A stretch of 64,000 nucleotides of DNA from DASWTL01 sp035575925 (GCA_035575925.1 DATLXK010000058.1:1-64000), one strand, 5' to 3'. Shown: positions 16,968 to 26,721, numbered from the stretch's first letter. Numbers and translations are program-made. The notes: generated by a model not told the origin, from the sequence alone.

Positions 16968-18320
16968 ATGTCAACATCAAGAAGAAAGTTCATCAAACAG
17001 TCGGCAATTGCAACAACCGGAACTTATTTAGGTACTATGGGATTGAGTGCCAAAAGCTATGGAAATATTATTGGAGCTAACGACCGCGTTAGAGTAGGGG
17101 TAGTCGGTTTTTCAGACAGATTTGTGGATGCCTTATTGCCAAGTTTTTTAAACCATAGCAAGGAGTTAAATTTTGATATGGTTGCAGTATCAGACCTTTG
17201 GAATTATCGCCGAGGACTTGGGCAAGAAATGTTAAAATCAAAGTTTGGACACAACATTACCGCTTGCCGTAATAACGACGAATTATATGCACTAAAAAAT
17301 CTTGATGCCGTCATTATAAGTACTGCCGACTTTCAACATGCTGTACATGCTATAGAGGCTGTAAAAGCAAAATGTGATGTGTACTGCGAAAAGCCTTTCG
17401 CAGAAACCATGGAAGACAATAGAAATGCGTTAAAAGCTGTGAAAGCATCCAATCAAATTTTTCAGGTTGGCTCACAACGCCGTAGTGGTAAAAGCTATAA
17501 AGCGGCTGCCGATTTTATACAAACTGGCAAATTTGGGCCCATATTGGGTGTAGAATTAGTTTGGAATGTTAATCAGCCGGGCAGATGGCGCAGGCCCGAA
17601 TTGGTAGCTAAACTAAAAAAAGAGGATACAGACTGGAACCGATTTTTAATTAATCGCCCGTTTGAAGAATGGGACCCACGTAAGTATTTAGAATATCGCT
17701 TATTTTGGCCGTATTCATCAGGTATGCCAGGTCAATGGATGTCACACCAAATTGATACCGTACATTGGTTTAGCGGATTAAAACATCCAAGAAGTGTAGT
17801 TGCAAATGGTGGTATTTATGCATGGAAAGATGGCAGAAGAAATTGGGATACCACTACTGCAGTATTTGATTATGGAGATAAACCCGATAATGGTTTTCAG
17901 GTAACATTTAATTCCAGAATGCACAACTCCAGTGGCGGAACGGGTGAAGTTTACTTTTCAAACGGCGGAGAACTCAATTTGATAACCAATAAAGTATCTC
18001 CAATTGGAGGCTTGGATGAAAAACATGCTTCTGCCATGCACATGAAAGCCAATCATTTACCATTAGTAGAACTTAGTGCAAAAGCAGAAAGTGTAACAAC
18101 TTCGGCTAGTACAGGTGCAGATGGATTAATATCATCGCATGTGCGCAATTGGATGGAATGCATTAGGAGTAGAAAACAGGCAAATGCACCAGTAGAGGCA
18201 GGGTATTATCACTCAATTGCTACCATTATGACGAATGCTGCTATTAGAACGGGGCATAAAGCAACATTTGACGAAGCAACTCAGAAAGTTATGGTAAACG
18301 GTAAAGTTTTTAAATATTAA
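16968..18320 (+). CDS. Tat-exported Gfo/Idh/MocA family oxidoreductase
   Basis: 450 aa. A Tat-type signal (TSRRKFIKQSAIATTG) is followed by SYGNIIGANDRVRVGVVGF, the usual entry into the Rossmann fold. The catalytic EKPFAE motif lies near 140, and the C-terminal beta-sheet substrate domain follows. Family members oxidise or epimerise sugars with tightly bound or recycling NAD(H). Export of a folded cofactor enzyme by Tat fits an envelope location. It is next to DUF1080, matching the known oxidise-then-cleave partnership on glycosides. The specific sugar and cofactor cycle are not readable. Confidence 0.88.
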   Translation: MSTSRRKFIKQSAIATTGTYLGTMGLSAKSYGNIIGANDRVRVGVVGFSDRFVDALLPSFLNHSKELNFDMVAVSDLWNYRRGLGQEMLKSKFGHNITACRNNDELYALKNLDAVIISTADFQHAVHAIEAVKAKCDVYCEKPFAETMEDNRNALKAVKASNQIFQVGSQRRSGKSYKAAADFIQTGKFGPILGVELVWNVNQPGRWRRPELVAKLKKEDTDWNRFLINRPFEEWDPRKYLEYRLFWPYSSGMPGQWMSHQIDTVHWFSGLKHPRSVVANGGIYAWKDGRRNWDTTTAVFDYGDKPDNGFQVTFNSRMHNSSGGTGEVYFSNGGELNLITNKVSPIGGLDEKHASAMHMKANHLPLVELSAKAESVTTSASTGADGLISSHVRNWMECIRSRKQANAPVEAGYYHSIATIMTNAAIRTGHKATFDEATQKVMVNGKVFKY

Positions 18321-18331
18321 TATCAAAGATT

Positions 18332-19918
18332 ATGCGTTTTTGTTTCGGAGCTTTAACAGTATTCTGTATACTTTTTTCATCTTATACACAAGCTCAAAAG
18401 AAACCCAATATCATTATCATTTTAGCCGATGATATGGGTTATTCTGATATAGGAAGTTTTGGCTCAGAAATAAAAACGCCAAATTTAGATGAAATGGCAA
18501 AAGGTGGTCTTCGGATCACCCAATTTTATAACATGTCTCGCTGTTGTCCAACCCGGGCATCTTTATTAACTGGCTTATATAATCACCAGGCAGGTGTGGG
18601 AAATATGGATGACAATTTGGGCTTTCCTGCTTATCAGGGTTATCTTAACCAGAATTGTGTAACCATAGCTGAAGCATTAAAATCAGGAGGATATCGTACA
18701 TTAATGGCCGGCAAATGGCATGTAGGTTCAAAACCCGAAAATTGGCCACGTAAACGTGGTTTTGATCGTTATTTTGGTTTGATCAATGGTGCGAGCAGTT
18801 TTTTTGATTTAAAGCCTTACAGACCCAAACAAAAGTTAATCATTGCATTAGATGATGAATCGTATGCCCCGGGTCCGGGATTTTATGCTACCGATGCCTA
18901 TACAGATTATGCTATTAAGTTTATTGAAGAGAATAATAACCAGAAACCGTTTTTTTTATATCTGGCCTATACAGCACCTCATTGGCCGCTCCACGCATTG
19001 CCTGCAGATATTGCAAAGTATAAAGGCAAATATATGAAGGGTTGGGATAAACTTCGGGTTGAGCGATATGAACGCATGTTAGCTATGGGAATTATCAAAA
19101 AAAGTACTAAGCTTTCTGCGCGTGATAAAAAAGTGCCGGCCTGGGATTCTTTAACAGAAAAACAAAAAATGGAATGGGATGATAAGATGGCTGTGTATGC
19201 AGCTATGGTAGATCGCATGGATCAGAATATTGGCAGATTAAGAAATCACCTGAAGAAAACTGGTGCTGAAAAAAACACGGTGATCATGTTCTTATCAGAT
19301 AATGGTGCCAGCCATGAGGGTACTGGGGGCCCCAGCTTTACCCCTCAAACTAATTTAGACAGTAAAAAGCTTTCCAGTGATCCAGCATCTTTTACGGCGT
19401 ATGAACATCCATGGGCAAATGTGAGTAATACTCCTTTTCGTAACTTCAAACACTGGGAAAATGAAGGGGGTATTTCTACACCATTCATAGCTTATTATCC
19501 AGGTTTAATAAAGCCAAACACTATAAGCCATAAGCCCGCACATCTGGTAGATTTAATGGCTACCTGTGTAGATTTGGCAGGAGTAGAGTACCCTAAAACT
19601 TATAAAGGAAATACAATTACTCCTAAAGAGGGAATAAGTCTGCTACCTCTTTTCAAATCTCAAACATGGAAAGGGCATAACGCCATATACTTTGAACATG
19701 TTGGTAATAGAGCTGTACGCAAAGGAGATTGGAAGATAGTTTCTGCTTATCCTTTAAAAACGTGGGAACTTTATAATATTAAAAATGATCGGTCAGAATT
19801 GACTAACTTAAGCAATAAATTCCCATTAAAAGTTAACGAATTACAAGAATTATATTCTAAATGGGCTCATCGTGCTGGTGTTATTCCATGGGAGCAAATT
19901 AATACATCAAAAAAATAG
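18332..19918 (+). CDS. Secreted Cys-type arylsulfatase
   Basis: 528 aa with signal peptide ending YTQAQ. Type I sulfatase fold: metal-binding ADDMGYSDIG near 33, formylglycine signature CCPTRASLLTG (target Cys 71), GKWHVGS, SDNGA and PHWPLHA blocks, all in family order. It should remove sulfate esters after the Cys is converted to formylglycine. Starts 11 nt after the oxidoreductase. The Cys type means it depends on an FGE or anSME enzyme; the SUMF1-fold protein at 20948 is the only candidate here but lacks the usual active-site cysteines. Confidence 0.93.
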   Translation: MRFCFGALTVFCILFSSYTQAQKKPNIIIILADDMGYSDIGSFGSEIKTPNLDEMAKGGLRITQFYNMSRCCPTRASLLTGLYNHQAGVGNMDDNLGFPAYQGYLNQNCVTIAEALKSGGYRTLMAGKWHVGSKPENWPRKRGFDRYFGLINGASSFFDLKPYRPKQKLIIALDDESYAPGPGFYATDAYTDYAIKFIEENNNQKPFFLYLAYTAPHWPLHALPADIAKYKGKYMKGWDKLRVERYERMLAMGIIKKSTKLSARDKKVPAWDSLTEKQKMEWDDKMAVYAAMVDRMDQNIGRLRNHLKKTGAEKNTVIMFLSDNGASHEGTGGPSFTPQTNLDSKKLSSDPASFTAYEHPWANVSNTPFRNFKHWENEGGISTPFIAYYPGLIKPNTISHKPAHLVDLMATCVDLAGVEYPKTYKGNTITPKEGISLLPLFKSQTWKGHNAIYFEHVGNRAVRKGDWKIVSAYPLKTWELYNIKNDRSELTNLSNKFPLKVNELQELYSKWAHRAGVIPWEQINTSKK

Positions 19919-19927
19919 ATAAGTACT

Positions 19928-20857
19928 ATGAAGCGTAGAAAATTTTTACAAAACAGTTTTGTCGCCGGTCTTTCCGGGGCTTCGTTATTGGACAGCAAAA
20001 ATGCATCTGCCACTAATTTTTCAGGCCTCAATAATTCTGCCGCAAAACCATTTAATTTAAATTATGCGCCACATAGCGGCATGTTTAAGGCTCATGCCGG
20101 AGATGATTTTTTAAAACAGATTAATTTCATGCACGATCAGGGTTTCAGGTCTATTGAAGATAATGGATTTTTAGGCCGATCCAAAGAAGAACAAGACAAG
20201 ATAGGAAACCTGTTAAACAAATTGGGCATGCAAATGGGTGTTTTTGTAATTACACTCGGCGATAATATAAAGGTGGGCCTTACCACAGGGAAGCAGGAAT
20301 TTACTGATGATTTTGTCAATAAATGTCAAAAGGCAGTGGAAGCAGCAAAACGTTGTAATGCAAAATGGCTAACAGTTGTACCCGGCGCTTACGAGCGTAA
20401 ACTTCCTTTAGATATGCAAACGGCACATGTTATCCAGGCCTTGCGCAAAGGTGTAGAAGTACTGGAACCTCATGGCCTCATTATGGTTTTAGAGCCCCTA
20501 AGTGATTCCCCGGAGCAGTTTCTAAGATTCTCTCATCAAACGTATATGATCTGTAAGGCAATTAACAGCCCCTCGTGTAAAATTTTATTTGATATGTACC
20601 ATATGCAAAAGAACGAAGGAAATATTATTACTAACATGAACATGTGCTGGGATGAAATTGCTTATTTACAAATAGGCGATAACCCCGGAAGAAAAGAACC
20701 AACTACCGGTGAAATGAATTATATGAATATTTTTAAACATATTTATAATAAAGGCTATAAAGGGGTAATGGGTATGGAACATGGAAACTCAAAACCGGGT
20801 AAAGAAGGGGAAACATTTTTAATTAACGCGTATAGAAAATCAGATGATTTTATGTAA
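19928..20857 (+). CDS. Tat-signal TIM-barrel sugar isomerase (hydroxypyruvate isomerase-like)
   Basis: 309 aa. It begins with a Tat-like motif (KRRKFLQNSFVAG), then an xylose-isomerase-like TIM barrel of the hydroxypyruvate isomerase group: metal Glu in VLEPLSD, metal Asp in LFDMYHMQ, YLQIGDNPGR with EPTTGEMNY, and final Glu in GMEHGNS. Such enzymes isomerise or epimerise ketoses or keto-sugars. Hyi itself is cytoplasmic, so the exported form points to an envelope substrate, plausibly the 3-keto-sugar produced by the neighbouring oxidoreductases. Starts 9 nt after the sulfatase. Confidence 0.85.
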   Translation: MKRRKFLQNSFVAGLSGASLLDSKNASATNFSGLNNSAAKPFNLNYAPHSGMFKAHAGDDFLKQINFMHDQGFRSIEDNGFLGRSKEEQDKIGNLLNKLGMQMGVFVITLGDNIKVGLTTGKQEFTDDFVNKCQKAVEAAKRCNAKWLTVVPGAYERKLPLDMQTAHVIQALRKGVEVLEPHGLIMVLEPLSDSPEQFLRFSHQTYMICKAINSPSCKILFDMYHMQKNEGNIITNMNMCWDEIAYLQIGDNPGRKEPTTGEMNYMNIFKHIYNKGYKGVMGMEHGNSKPGKEGETFLINAYRKSDDFM

Positions 20858-20947
20858 TACAATTGATAATCATCCACTTCGTTTGGTATTAGTAACAAAC
20901 AATAAATACTATTATTAACAGTTTAGCCCTTACATTATTTAAATAAC

Positions 20948-21895
20948 ATGCTTCGTGTTCTGTTTTTTTACCTCGTTATCATTTCCTTTTTTGAAACGGG
21001 ATATGCGCAACCATTAAACAATCCAAATTACACAGATTCTATCCCAGGGACTTCTGTTAAATTTTCCATGGTAAAAATCCCCGGAGGTACATTTTTCATG
21101 GGAAGTCCTCAAAATGAGGCTGGCCGGGATGAAGATGAGGGCCCCCGGAAACAGATTAAAATTGACTCATTTTGGATGGGTGCCCACGAGGTTACTTATG
21201 ATGAGTATGAGGTGTTTATGAACGATGGAGCAGAGCAAGAACTAGATGCCATTACACGCCCCACACCGCCGTATATTGATTTTACATTAGGAATGGGTAA
21301 GCAGGGTGGGTATCCGGCTAACAGTATGTCGCAGTACGGTGCCCTTTATTATTGTTATTGGCTGTACAAAAAAACAGGAGAATTTTACCGTTTACCTACT
21401 GAAGCAGAATGGGAATATGCCAGTCGCGCCGGAAAAGATACATCACATATCAATGGAATATCAGAAAAACAATTAGCTGAATATGCATGGATGGCGAGCA
21501 ACAGCGAGAACAAATATCATAAAGTTGGATTGTTGAAAGCCAATGCATGGGGTTTGTATGATATGGCAGGTAATGTTCAGGAATGGACTTTGGATCAATA
21601 CCTGCCGGATTATTTTGTTAAAATTGGTAACGATCCAATAAATCCTGCAATCAAACCAGAATCAAAGCATCCGCGTACGTTAAAAGGGGGTTCTTATTTA
21701 GATAATTCCACTTCCTTTAGAAGTGCTAACCGAATAAAATCAGACCTGGCCTGGAACGTTCGTGATCCTCAGATACCCCGCAGTAAGTGGTGGAATGCTG
21801 ATGCGCCATTTGTCGGTTTTCGTTTGGTAAAACCAAAAAAAAAAATTACCAGCGAAGAAGTTGAGAAATTCTTCTCAGACCATATGATTAAATAA
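20948..21895 (+). CDS. SUMF1/FGE-fold protein lacking canonical catalytic cysteines
   Basis: 315 aa with signal peptide. The formylglycine-generating-enzyme fold is clear: MVKIPGGTFFMGS, MGAHEVTYDEYEVF, YRLPTEAEWEYASRAG, LYDMAGNVQEW, LKGGSY and final VGFRLV. In true FGE the GGS block is followed by the two copper-binding cysteines; here the segment reads GGSYLDNSTSFRSANR, shorter and without Cys. It may therefore be a non-catalytic or differently acting SUMF1 homologue despite sitting in a sulfatase operon. The 90-nt gap before it is the largest in the operon. Confidence 0.85.
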   Translation: MLRVLFFYLVIISFFETGYAQPLNNPNYTDSIPGTSVKFSMVKIPGGTFFMGSPQNEAGRDEDEGPRKQIKIDSFWMGAHEVTYDEYEVFMNDGAEQELDAITRPTPPYIDFTLGMGKQGGYPANSMSQYGALYYCYWLYKKTGEFYRLPTEAEWEYASRAGKDTSHINGISEKQLAEYAWMASNSENKYHKVGLLKANAWGLYDMAGNVQEWTLDQYLPDYFVKIGNDPINPAIKPESKHPRTLKGGSYLDNSTSFRSANRIKSDLAWNVRDPQIPRSKWWNADAPFVGFRLVKPKKKITSEEVEKFFSDHMIK

Positions 21896-21913
21896 TAACT
21901 AACCGTAATATTC

Positions 21914-23254
21914 ATGAAACAGCAATCAAAAAATAATCAATTTAACAGACGGCAGTTCGTAAAAAGCTCGGGTCTTTTAGCAGGTGGACTGTTATCTGCG
22001 CCTCTTATAAGTAAAGCCGGCTTTTTTAATAGTGTGGATGATACCATCAAAGTAGCACTTATAGGTTGTGGAAAACGTGGCGCTGGTGCTGCTATACAGG
22101 CTTTAAGCACTCAATACAACGTTAAAATAGTTTCTATGGCCGATGCATTTAAAGACAGGCTGGACTCTACGTATGGCGCAATTAAAGAGGCTCTTGCAGA
22201 AAGCGGACAAAGTGGAAAATTACAGGTTGCTGAAGAAAATAAATTTGTTGGTTTTGATGCGTATAAAAAAGCTATGCCATTAGCTGATGTGGTATTGTTG
22301 ACCACTCCACCAGGTTTCAGGCCAATTCACTTCGAAGAAGCTGTTAACCAGAAAAAGCAAATCTTTATGGAAAAACCTGTTGCAGTTGATCCGGCAGGTA
22401 TTCAAAAAATACTGGCAGCCGCTCAACGGGCAAAAGCTGCAAAGTTAAACGTGGTTGTAGGTTTGCAAAGGCATTATCAGGATTCATATAAGGAGGTCGT
22501 TAGCCGGATAAAGAAGGGTATGATTGGCGATGTTACTTCCGGACAGGCCTGGTGGAACAACGATGGAGTATGGGTTAAACAACGTCAGCCCGGTCAAACT
22601 GAAATGGAGTACCAGATGAGGAACTGGTATTACTTTAATTGGTTATGCGGAGATCATATTAATGAACAGCATGTTCATAATCTGGATGTTATGAATTGGG
22701 TGAAAGGCGCCTACCCGATTAAAGCACAAGGAATGGGTGGAAGGCAGACCCGAACAGGTAAAGAGTATGGTGAAATATTTGATCATCATTTTGTGGAATA
22801 TGAATATGCGGATGGAGCCATTTTAAATAGTCAGTGCCGTCATCAAAAAGGCACTACAAGTAAAGTGGATGAATTGATTATTGGTACCAAAGGCAGAGCC
22901 TTTGGGAATGATGCAAAAATTGTTGATTTGAAAGGAAAAATACTTTATCAATTTGACAAATCATTGTCTAAAAGAAGTCCATATCAGGTTGAACATGATG
23001 AACTGTTTGGAGCAATTTCTAAAGGAGAATATAAATTTGCAGATGCTGAAAATGGTGCTAAAAGTACTATGACCGCAATTATGGGAAGGATGGCTACATA
23101 TTCAGGCCAATTAATTAATTGGGATCAGGCCATTAACTCAGGTATCAGCCTGGCCCCGGCAGTATATGCTTGGGATGCTAAACCACCTGTAGAGCCGGAT
23201 GCAGAAGGGAGATATGCACATGCTGTTCCTGGCGTTACTAAATATTTTGTTTAA
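21914..23254 (+). CDS. Tat-exported Gfo/Idh/MocA family oxidoreductase
   Basis: 446 aa. Tat-type signal (NRRQFVKSSGLLAGG), then the Rossmann start IKVALIGCGKRGAGA, the EKPVAVDP catalytic lysine motif near 155, and a C-terminal domain with the WYYFNWLCGDHINEQHVHN metal/substrate-like segment typical of exported members. Last gene of the operon, 18 nt after the FGE-like gene and followed by a hairpin. It differs strongly from the paralogue at 16968, so the pair may act on different sugars or positions. Confidence 0.88.
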   Translation: MKQQSKNNQFNRRQFVKSSGLLAGGLLSAPLISKAGFFNSVDDTIKVALIGCGKRGAGAAIQALSTQYNVKIVSMADAFKDRLDSTYGAIKEALAESGQSGKLQVAEENKFVGFDAYKKAMPLADVVLLTTPPGFRPIHFEEAVNQKKQIFMEKPVAVDPAGIQKILAAAQRAKAAKLNVVVGLQRHYQDSYKEVVSRIKKGMIGDVTSGQAWWNNDGVWVKQRQPGQTEMEYQMRNWYYFNWLCGDHINEQHVHNLDVMNWVKGAYPIKAQGMGGRQTRTGKEYGEIFDHHFVEYEYADGAILNSQCRHQKGTTSKVDELIIGTKGRAFGNDAKIVDLKGKILYQFDKSLSKRSPYQVEHDELFGAISKGEYKFADAENGAKSTMTAIMGRMATYSGQLINWDQAINSGISLAPAVYAWDAKPPVEPDAEGRYAHAVPGVTKYFV

Positions 23255-23266
23255 CGTTTAATGTTT

Positions 23267-23304
23267 TGGCAAAAGCATTTTATTAAATGAGAATGCTTTT
23301 GCCA
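23267..23304. terminator. Hairpin between convergent genes (probable terminator)
   Basis: A perfect 13-bp stem (TGGCAAAAGCATT / AATGCTTTTGCCA) with a 12-nt loop lies just after the operon stop at 23254 and just before the end of lacI (23309). It could serve both directions. The T-tract is poor on either strand, so termination strength is uncertain. Confidence 0.65.
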
Positions 23305-23308
23305 TGAT

Positions 23309-24340
23309 TTAATTTATAACAGGAACAGATGATTCTCTTATTATCAGCAAAGGTTCAATAACTATTTTTTTAAGGTTAGTTAGGAAAGTGCTTTCTGAAT
23401 TACGCAACTCAAAAAAAAGGTTAGCGGCCTCTTCACCCATTTTAACGGTTTGCTGATTAATGGTCGTTAAACCCGGTGTTATGTGTTCGCTAAAAGCTTC
23501 ATTAGAAAACCCCACTATTCCCATTTCATCAGGGATTTTAATTCCCCGCGATTTTAATGTTTTAATTGCGCCCAATGCAGTAAAATCTTCCACAGCAACT
23601 ACAGCATCCGGCAGTTGAGATCCCTCTAATAATTGGTTCATACACTCTGCCCCGGATTCGATAGTATTTTTTCCGTAAATGATCAAATCATCCTCCACCG
23701 CGAGGTTGTGTTTTTTTAAGGCATCAACATATCCGCGTAAGCGATCATTAAAAATTGAAATATGCTTCAACCCGGAGATATGGGCAATGCGTTTGTATTT
23801 ATTTAAAATGAGGTGTTCAGTTGCAATAAATCCACCTCTGTAATTATCGATAGTTACAGAAGGAGCCTTAATAATTTCATTTATAGTATCGAATAGAATG
23901 AGTGGAGTGTTGCCTTTAGTAATTTCAATATAATGCTCATATTGAGTGGTTTGCTTACCTATTGTGGCAATTATGCCATCTACATTGGATTGTATGAAGG
24001 TTTCAATTCCTTTTATTTCATATTCAGGCAATTCATGTGATTGATATAGCAAAATGTTATAACCGTTCTGATTAATTATATTTTCTATACCATGCACTAT
24101 GGAACCAAAAAAGCTTTTATCTGCACTAGGTATAATGATTCCAATAATTTTGGTTCGGCCTGATTGTAAGGACGAAGCAATTTTGTTCGGTTGATAATTA
24201 AGCTTTTTTGCGACTTCCTTTACATTTTTTTTTGTCGAATTACTAATTCCCGGATGACCGCTTAATGCTTTAGAAACACCAGAGATAGTTAGGTTGAGTT
24301 CGGTGGCGATATCCTTAAGCGTGGCTCTTTTTTTCATCAA
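23309..24340 (-). CDS. LacI family transcriptional regulator
   Basis: 343 aa. The N-terminal LacI helix-turn-helix (ATLKDIATELNLTISGVSKA, then the hinge helix NKIASSLQSG) is followed by a periplasmic-binding-protein-like sugar sensor starting TKIIGIIIPSADKSFFG. It is divergent from the GH88 gene and convergent with the preceding operon, so it sits between the two halves of the glycan island and probably controls at least the downstream half. A perfect CG-centred palindrome (24387-24402) in the divergent gap is the likely operator. Effector unknown; probably a sugar released by the pathway. Confidence 0.93.
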   Translation of the reverse strand: MMKKRATLKDIATELNLTISGVSKALSGHPGISNSTKKNVKEVAKKLNYQPNKIASSLQSGRTKIIGIIIPSADKSFFGSIVHGIENIINQNGYNILLYQSHELPEYEIKGIETFIQSNVDGIIATIGKQTTQYEHYIEITKGNTPLILFDTINEIIKAPSVTIDNYRGGFIATEHLILNKYKRIAHISGLKHISIFNDRLRGYVDALKKHNLAVEDDLIIYGKNTIESGAECMNQLLEGSQLPDAVVAVEDFTALGAIKTLKSRGIKIPDEMGIVGFSNEAFSEHITPGLTTINQQTVKMGEEAANLFFELRNSESTFLTNLKKIVIEPLLIIRESSVPVIN

Positions 24341-24386
24341 GATTTTCCTTTAATATTTTGCAATTAAAATTTAAATATATAGTTTT

Positions 24387-24402
24387 ATTCAAACGTTTGA
24401 AT
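24387..24402. promoter_or_regulatory. LacI-type operator, perfect 16-bp palindrome
   Basis: ATTCAAACGTTTGAAT is fully self-complementary with the central CG that LacI proteins recognise. It lies 47 nt upstream of lacI and 107 nt upstream of the GH88 gene, so one site can autoregulate and control the divergent operon. Confidence 0.75.
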
Positions 24403-24508
24403 CATCTTATTTATTAATAGCTATAGCTTTAACTAACTTAATGAAATTATGCTAGATCTGAATATGAGGTTAAAGTAAATGAAGATTTATAAAAGCAAAA
24501 CTTAACGA

Positions 24509-25891
24509 ATGATTAAAATTAATAAAATTTTACAAGCGTCGGATTTAGAAGCCAAACTTCAAAAATTTTGGAAACTCTCCGGTGAAAAAATACAGAATAT
24601 TGAATCGAAATATGATGTATCTAAAGGATCTCCAGTATTCACTGTTGCTGGAAAATACAGTACTCGTGGCTGGACAGAGTGGACACAGGGTTTTCAGTTT
24701 GGCTCATCTATTTTACAATTTGATGCAACAGGTGATAATGAGTTCTTAGAAATAGGGCGTAAAAATACGCTGGCTGTAATGGCACCGCATATTAGTCACA
24801 TAGGTGTACACGATCATGGGTTTAACAATGTTAGCACTTATGGAAACCTGCTAAGATTAATGCATGAAGGTAAAACAGAATATAACGAGTGGGAAAAGAA
24901 CTTTTATGAATTAGCACTTAAAATTTCCGGAGCAGTGCAAGCCAGCAGATGGACAACAGTAAAAGCAGGTGGATTTATTCACTCGTTTAATGGTCCACAT
25001 TCCTTATTTGTAGATACCATACGCTCATGCCGGGCATTAGTAGTAAGTCATTTACTGGGTCATGTATTTCAGGTCGAAGGCGATGTTAAAATCAATTTAC
25101 TCGAACGTGCCTTACTGCACATGAAAGCTACTGCAGATTTTTCTGTATTTTATGGAGAAGGTCGTGATACGTATGACATATGGGGACGAACAGCCCACGA
25201 AAGTGTATTTAATACCAAGGATGGAAATTTCCGATGCCCTAATTCACAGCAGGGATATACAGGTTTTAGTACCTGGACTCGCGGACTGGCTTGGGCAATG
25301 TGTGGCTTTGCAGAAGAACTTGAATGTTTGGAAACTCTTTCTGATGCCGAATTAGAAGCTTTTGGAGGGCGTAAAGAAACAGAATCGTTTATGTTAAAAG
25401 CCGCAAAAGCCACTTGCGATTTTTATATCGAACACACCCCAACAGATGGTATTCCATATTGGGATACTGGTGCACCTCAACTGCATAAATTAGGCGATTA
25501 TTTAAACGAACCTGCCAATCCATACAATGATTTTGAACCGGTAGACAGCTCGGCTGCTGCAATTGGAGCTCAAGGATTACTTCGTTTGGGCAAATATTTA
25601 ATAAATAAGGGCGATAAGGAATTAGGTGAGAAATATTGGCAAACCGGATTAACAGTTGTAAATACACTGTTTGAAGAGCCTTACCTTAGTACAAATCCAG
25701 ATCATCAGGGCTTATTGTTGCATTCTATATATCATTGGCCTAATGGATGGGATCATATCCCGGAAGGAAGTAAAATTGCTAATGGCGAATCGAGTATGTG
25801 GGGAGATTATCACGCTAGGGAAGTAGCTTTATATCTGCAGCGAATCATTAATAACGAAAAATATTATACTTTTTTTAGCGGTGTAAAATGA
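24509..25891 (+). CDS. GH88-like unsaturated uronyl hydrolase
   Basis: 460 aa without a signal peptide, so cytoplasmic. The (alpha/alpha)6 barrel of the GH88 type is suggested by GFSTWTRGLAWAMCGF (the conserved STW-RG-AW block) and PVDSSAAAIGAQGLL. GH88 enzymes hydrate and release 4-deoxy-unsaturated uronic acids left by polysaccharide lyases. First gene of the second island operon and overlapping the next start by ATGA, which implies translational coupling. Sequence similarity outside the core blocks is modest, so a related glycosidase specificity remains possible. Confidence 0.75.
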   Translation: MIKINKILQASDLEAKLQKFWKLSGEKIQNIESKYDVSKGSPVFTVAGKYSTRGWTEWTQGFQFGSSILQFDATGDNEFLEIGRKNTLAVMAPHISHIGVHDHGFNNVSTYGNLLRLMHEGKTEYNEWEKNFYELALKISGAVQASRWTTVKAGGFIHSFNGPHSLFVDTIRSCRALVVSHLLGHVFQVEGDVKINLLERALLHMKATADFSVFYGEGRDTYDIWGRTAHESVFNTKDGNFRCPNSQQGYTGFSTWTRGLAWAMCGFAEELECLETLSDAELEAFGGRKETESFMLKAAKATCDFYIEHTPTDGIPYWDTGAPQLHKLGDYLNEPANPYNDFEPVDSSAAAIGAQGLLRLGKYLINKGDKELGEKYWQTGLTVVNTLFEEPYLSTNPDHQGLLLHSIYHWPNGWDHIPEGSKIANGESSMWGDYHAREVALYLQRIINNEKYYTFFSGVK

Positions 25892-26721
25892 GTGCAAAGC
25901 AATTAAACGATCTTTCTAAGCTGTGTATTCACACCATCACTACCAAACTCTGGAGTATAGAAGAAGCAGCAGAAAAATTTTCTAAAGCAGGAGTAGGTGG
26001 TATAACGGTTTGGAGAGATGCTCTTGATGGTCGCGATATTAAAAAGACCGGACAGATGCTGCGAGATAGTAATTTAGAAATAGTGTCTTTATGTCGTGGC
26101 GGATTTTTCCCCCATGCAACTACTGTGGGAAGGCAGGAAGCGATTGATGACAATAAAAAAGCCATTGATGAAGCGGCAGCCTTAGGAGCTCCACTTGTGG
26201 TGTTGGTGTGCGGAGCAGTTCCTGGGCAGGTTTTAGACGAATCGCGTAAGCAAATTCGTGATGGTATCGCAACGGTACTTCCTTATGCAGAAGCAGCAGG
26301 AGTGAAGCTTGCCATCGAACCTCTGCATCCAATGTATGCCGATACTCGATCAGCGATTAATACCCTGGGTCAGGCGAATGATATGGCAGAAGAATTAAAT
26401 TCTGAGTGGGTGGGGATAGCAGTTGATGTATACCATTTATGGTGGGATCCCTCGCTGGAAACAGAAATTGCCAGGTGCGGTAAAAATGGAAATCTGTCAT
26501 CGTTTCATATATGTGATTGGAAAACGCCGACTACAGACTTTTTAAATGATAGGGGTTTAATGGGAGAGGGCTGTATAAATATTAAACAGATACGTGCTTG
26601 GGTAGAGCAGGCAGGTTTTAATGGATTTAATGAAGTAGAGATTTTTTCTAATAAGTATTGGTCAGAAGATCAATCGGTATTTTTAGAAAAGATTAAAAAA
26701 GCGTATCTGGAGCATTCGTAA
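25888..26721 (+). CDS. TIM-barrel sugar phosphate isomerase/epimerase
   Basis: 277 aa, cytoplasmic. Xylose-isomerase-like barrel (AP endonuclease 2 fold). The four expected metal ligands are visible: Glu in AIEPLHP, Asp in AVDVYHLWWD, His in SFHICDW and Glu in NEVEIFSN. It starts inside the GH88 stop codon (ATGA overlap). Such proteins interconvert keto-sugars; here it most likely acts on the monosaccharide freed by the GH88 enzyme or oxidised by the Gfo/Idh enzyme at 27039. Exact reaction unknown. Confidence 0.85.
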   Translation: MSAKQLNDLSKLCIHTITTKLWSIEEAAEKFSKAGVGGITVWRDALDGRDIKKTGQMLRDSNLEIVSLCRGGFFPHATTVGRQEAIDDNKKAIDEAAALGAPLVVLVCGAVPGQVLDESRKQIRDGIATVLPYAEAAGVKLAIEPLHPMYADTRSAINTLGQANDMAEELNSEWVGIAVDVYHLWWDPSLETEIARCGKNGNLSSFHICDWKTPTTDFLNDRGLMGEGCINIKQIRAWVEQAGFNGFNEVEIFSNKYWSEDQSVFLEKIKKAYLEHS

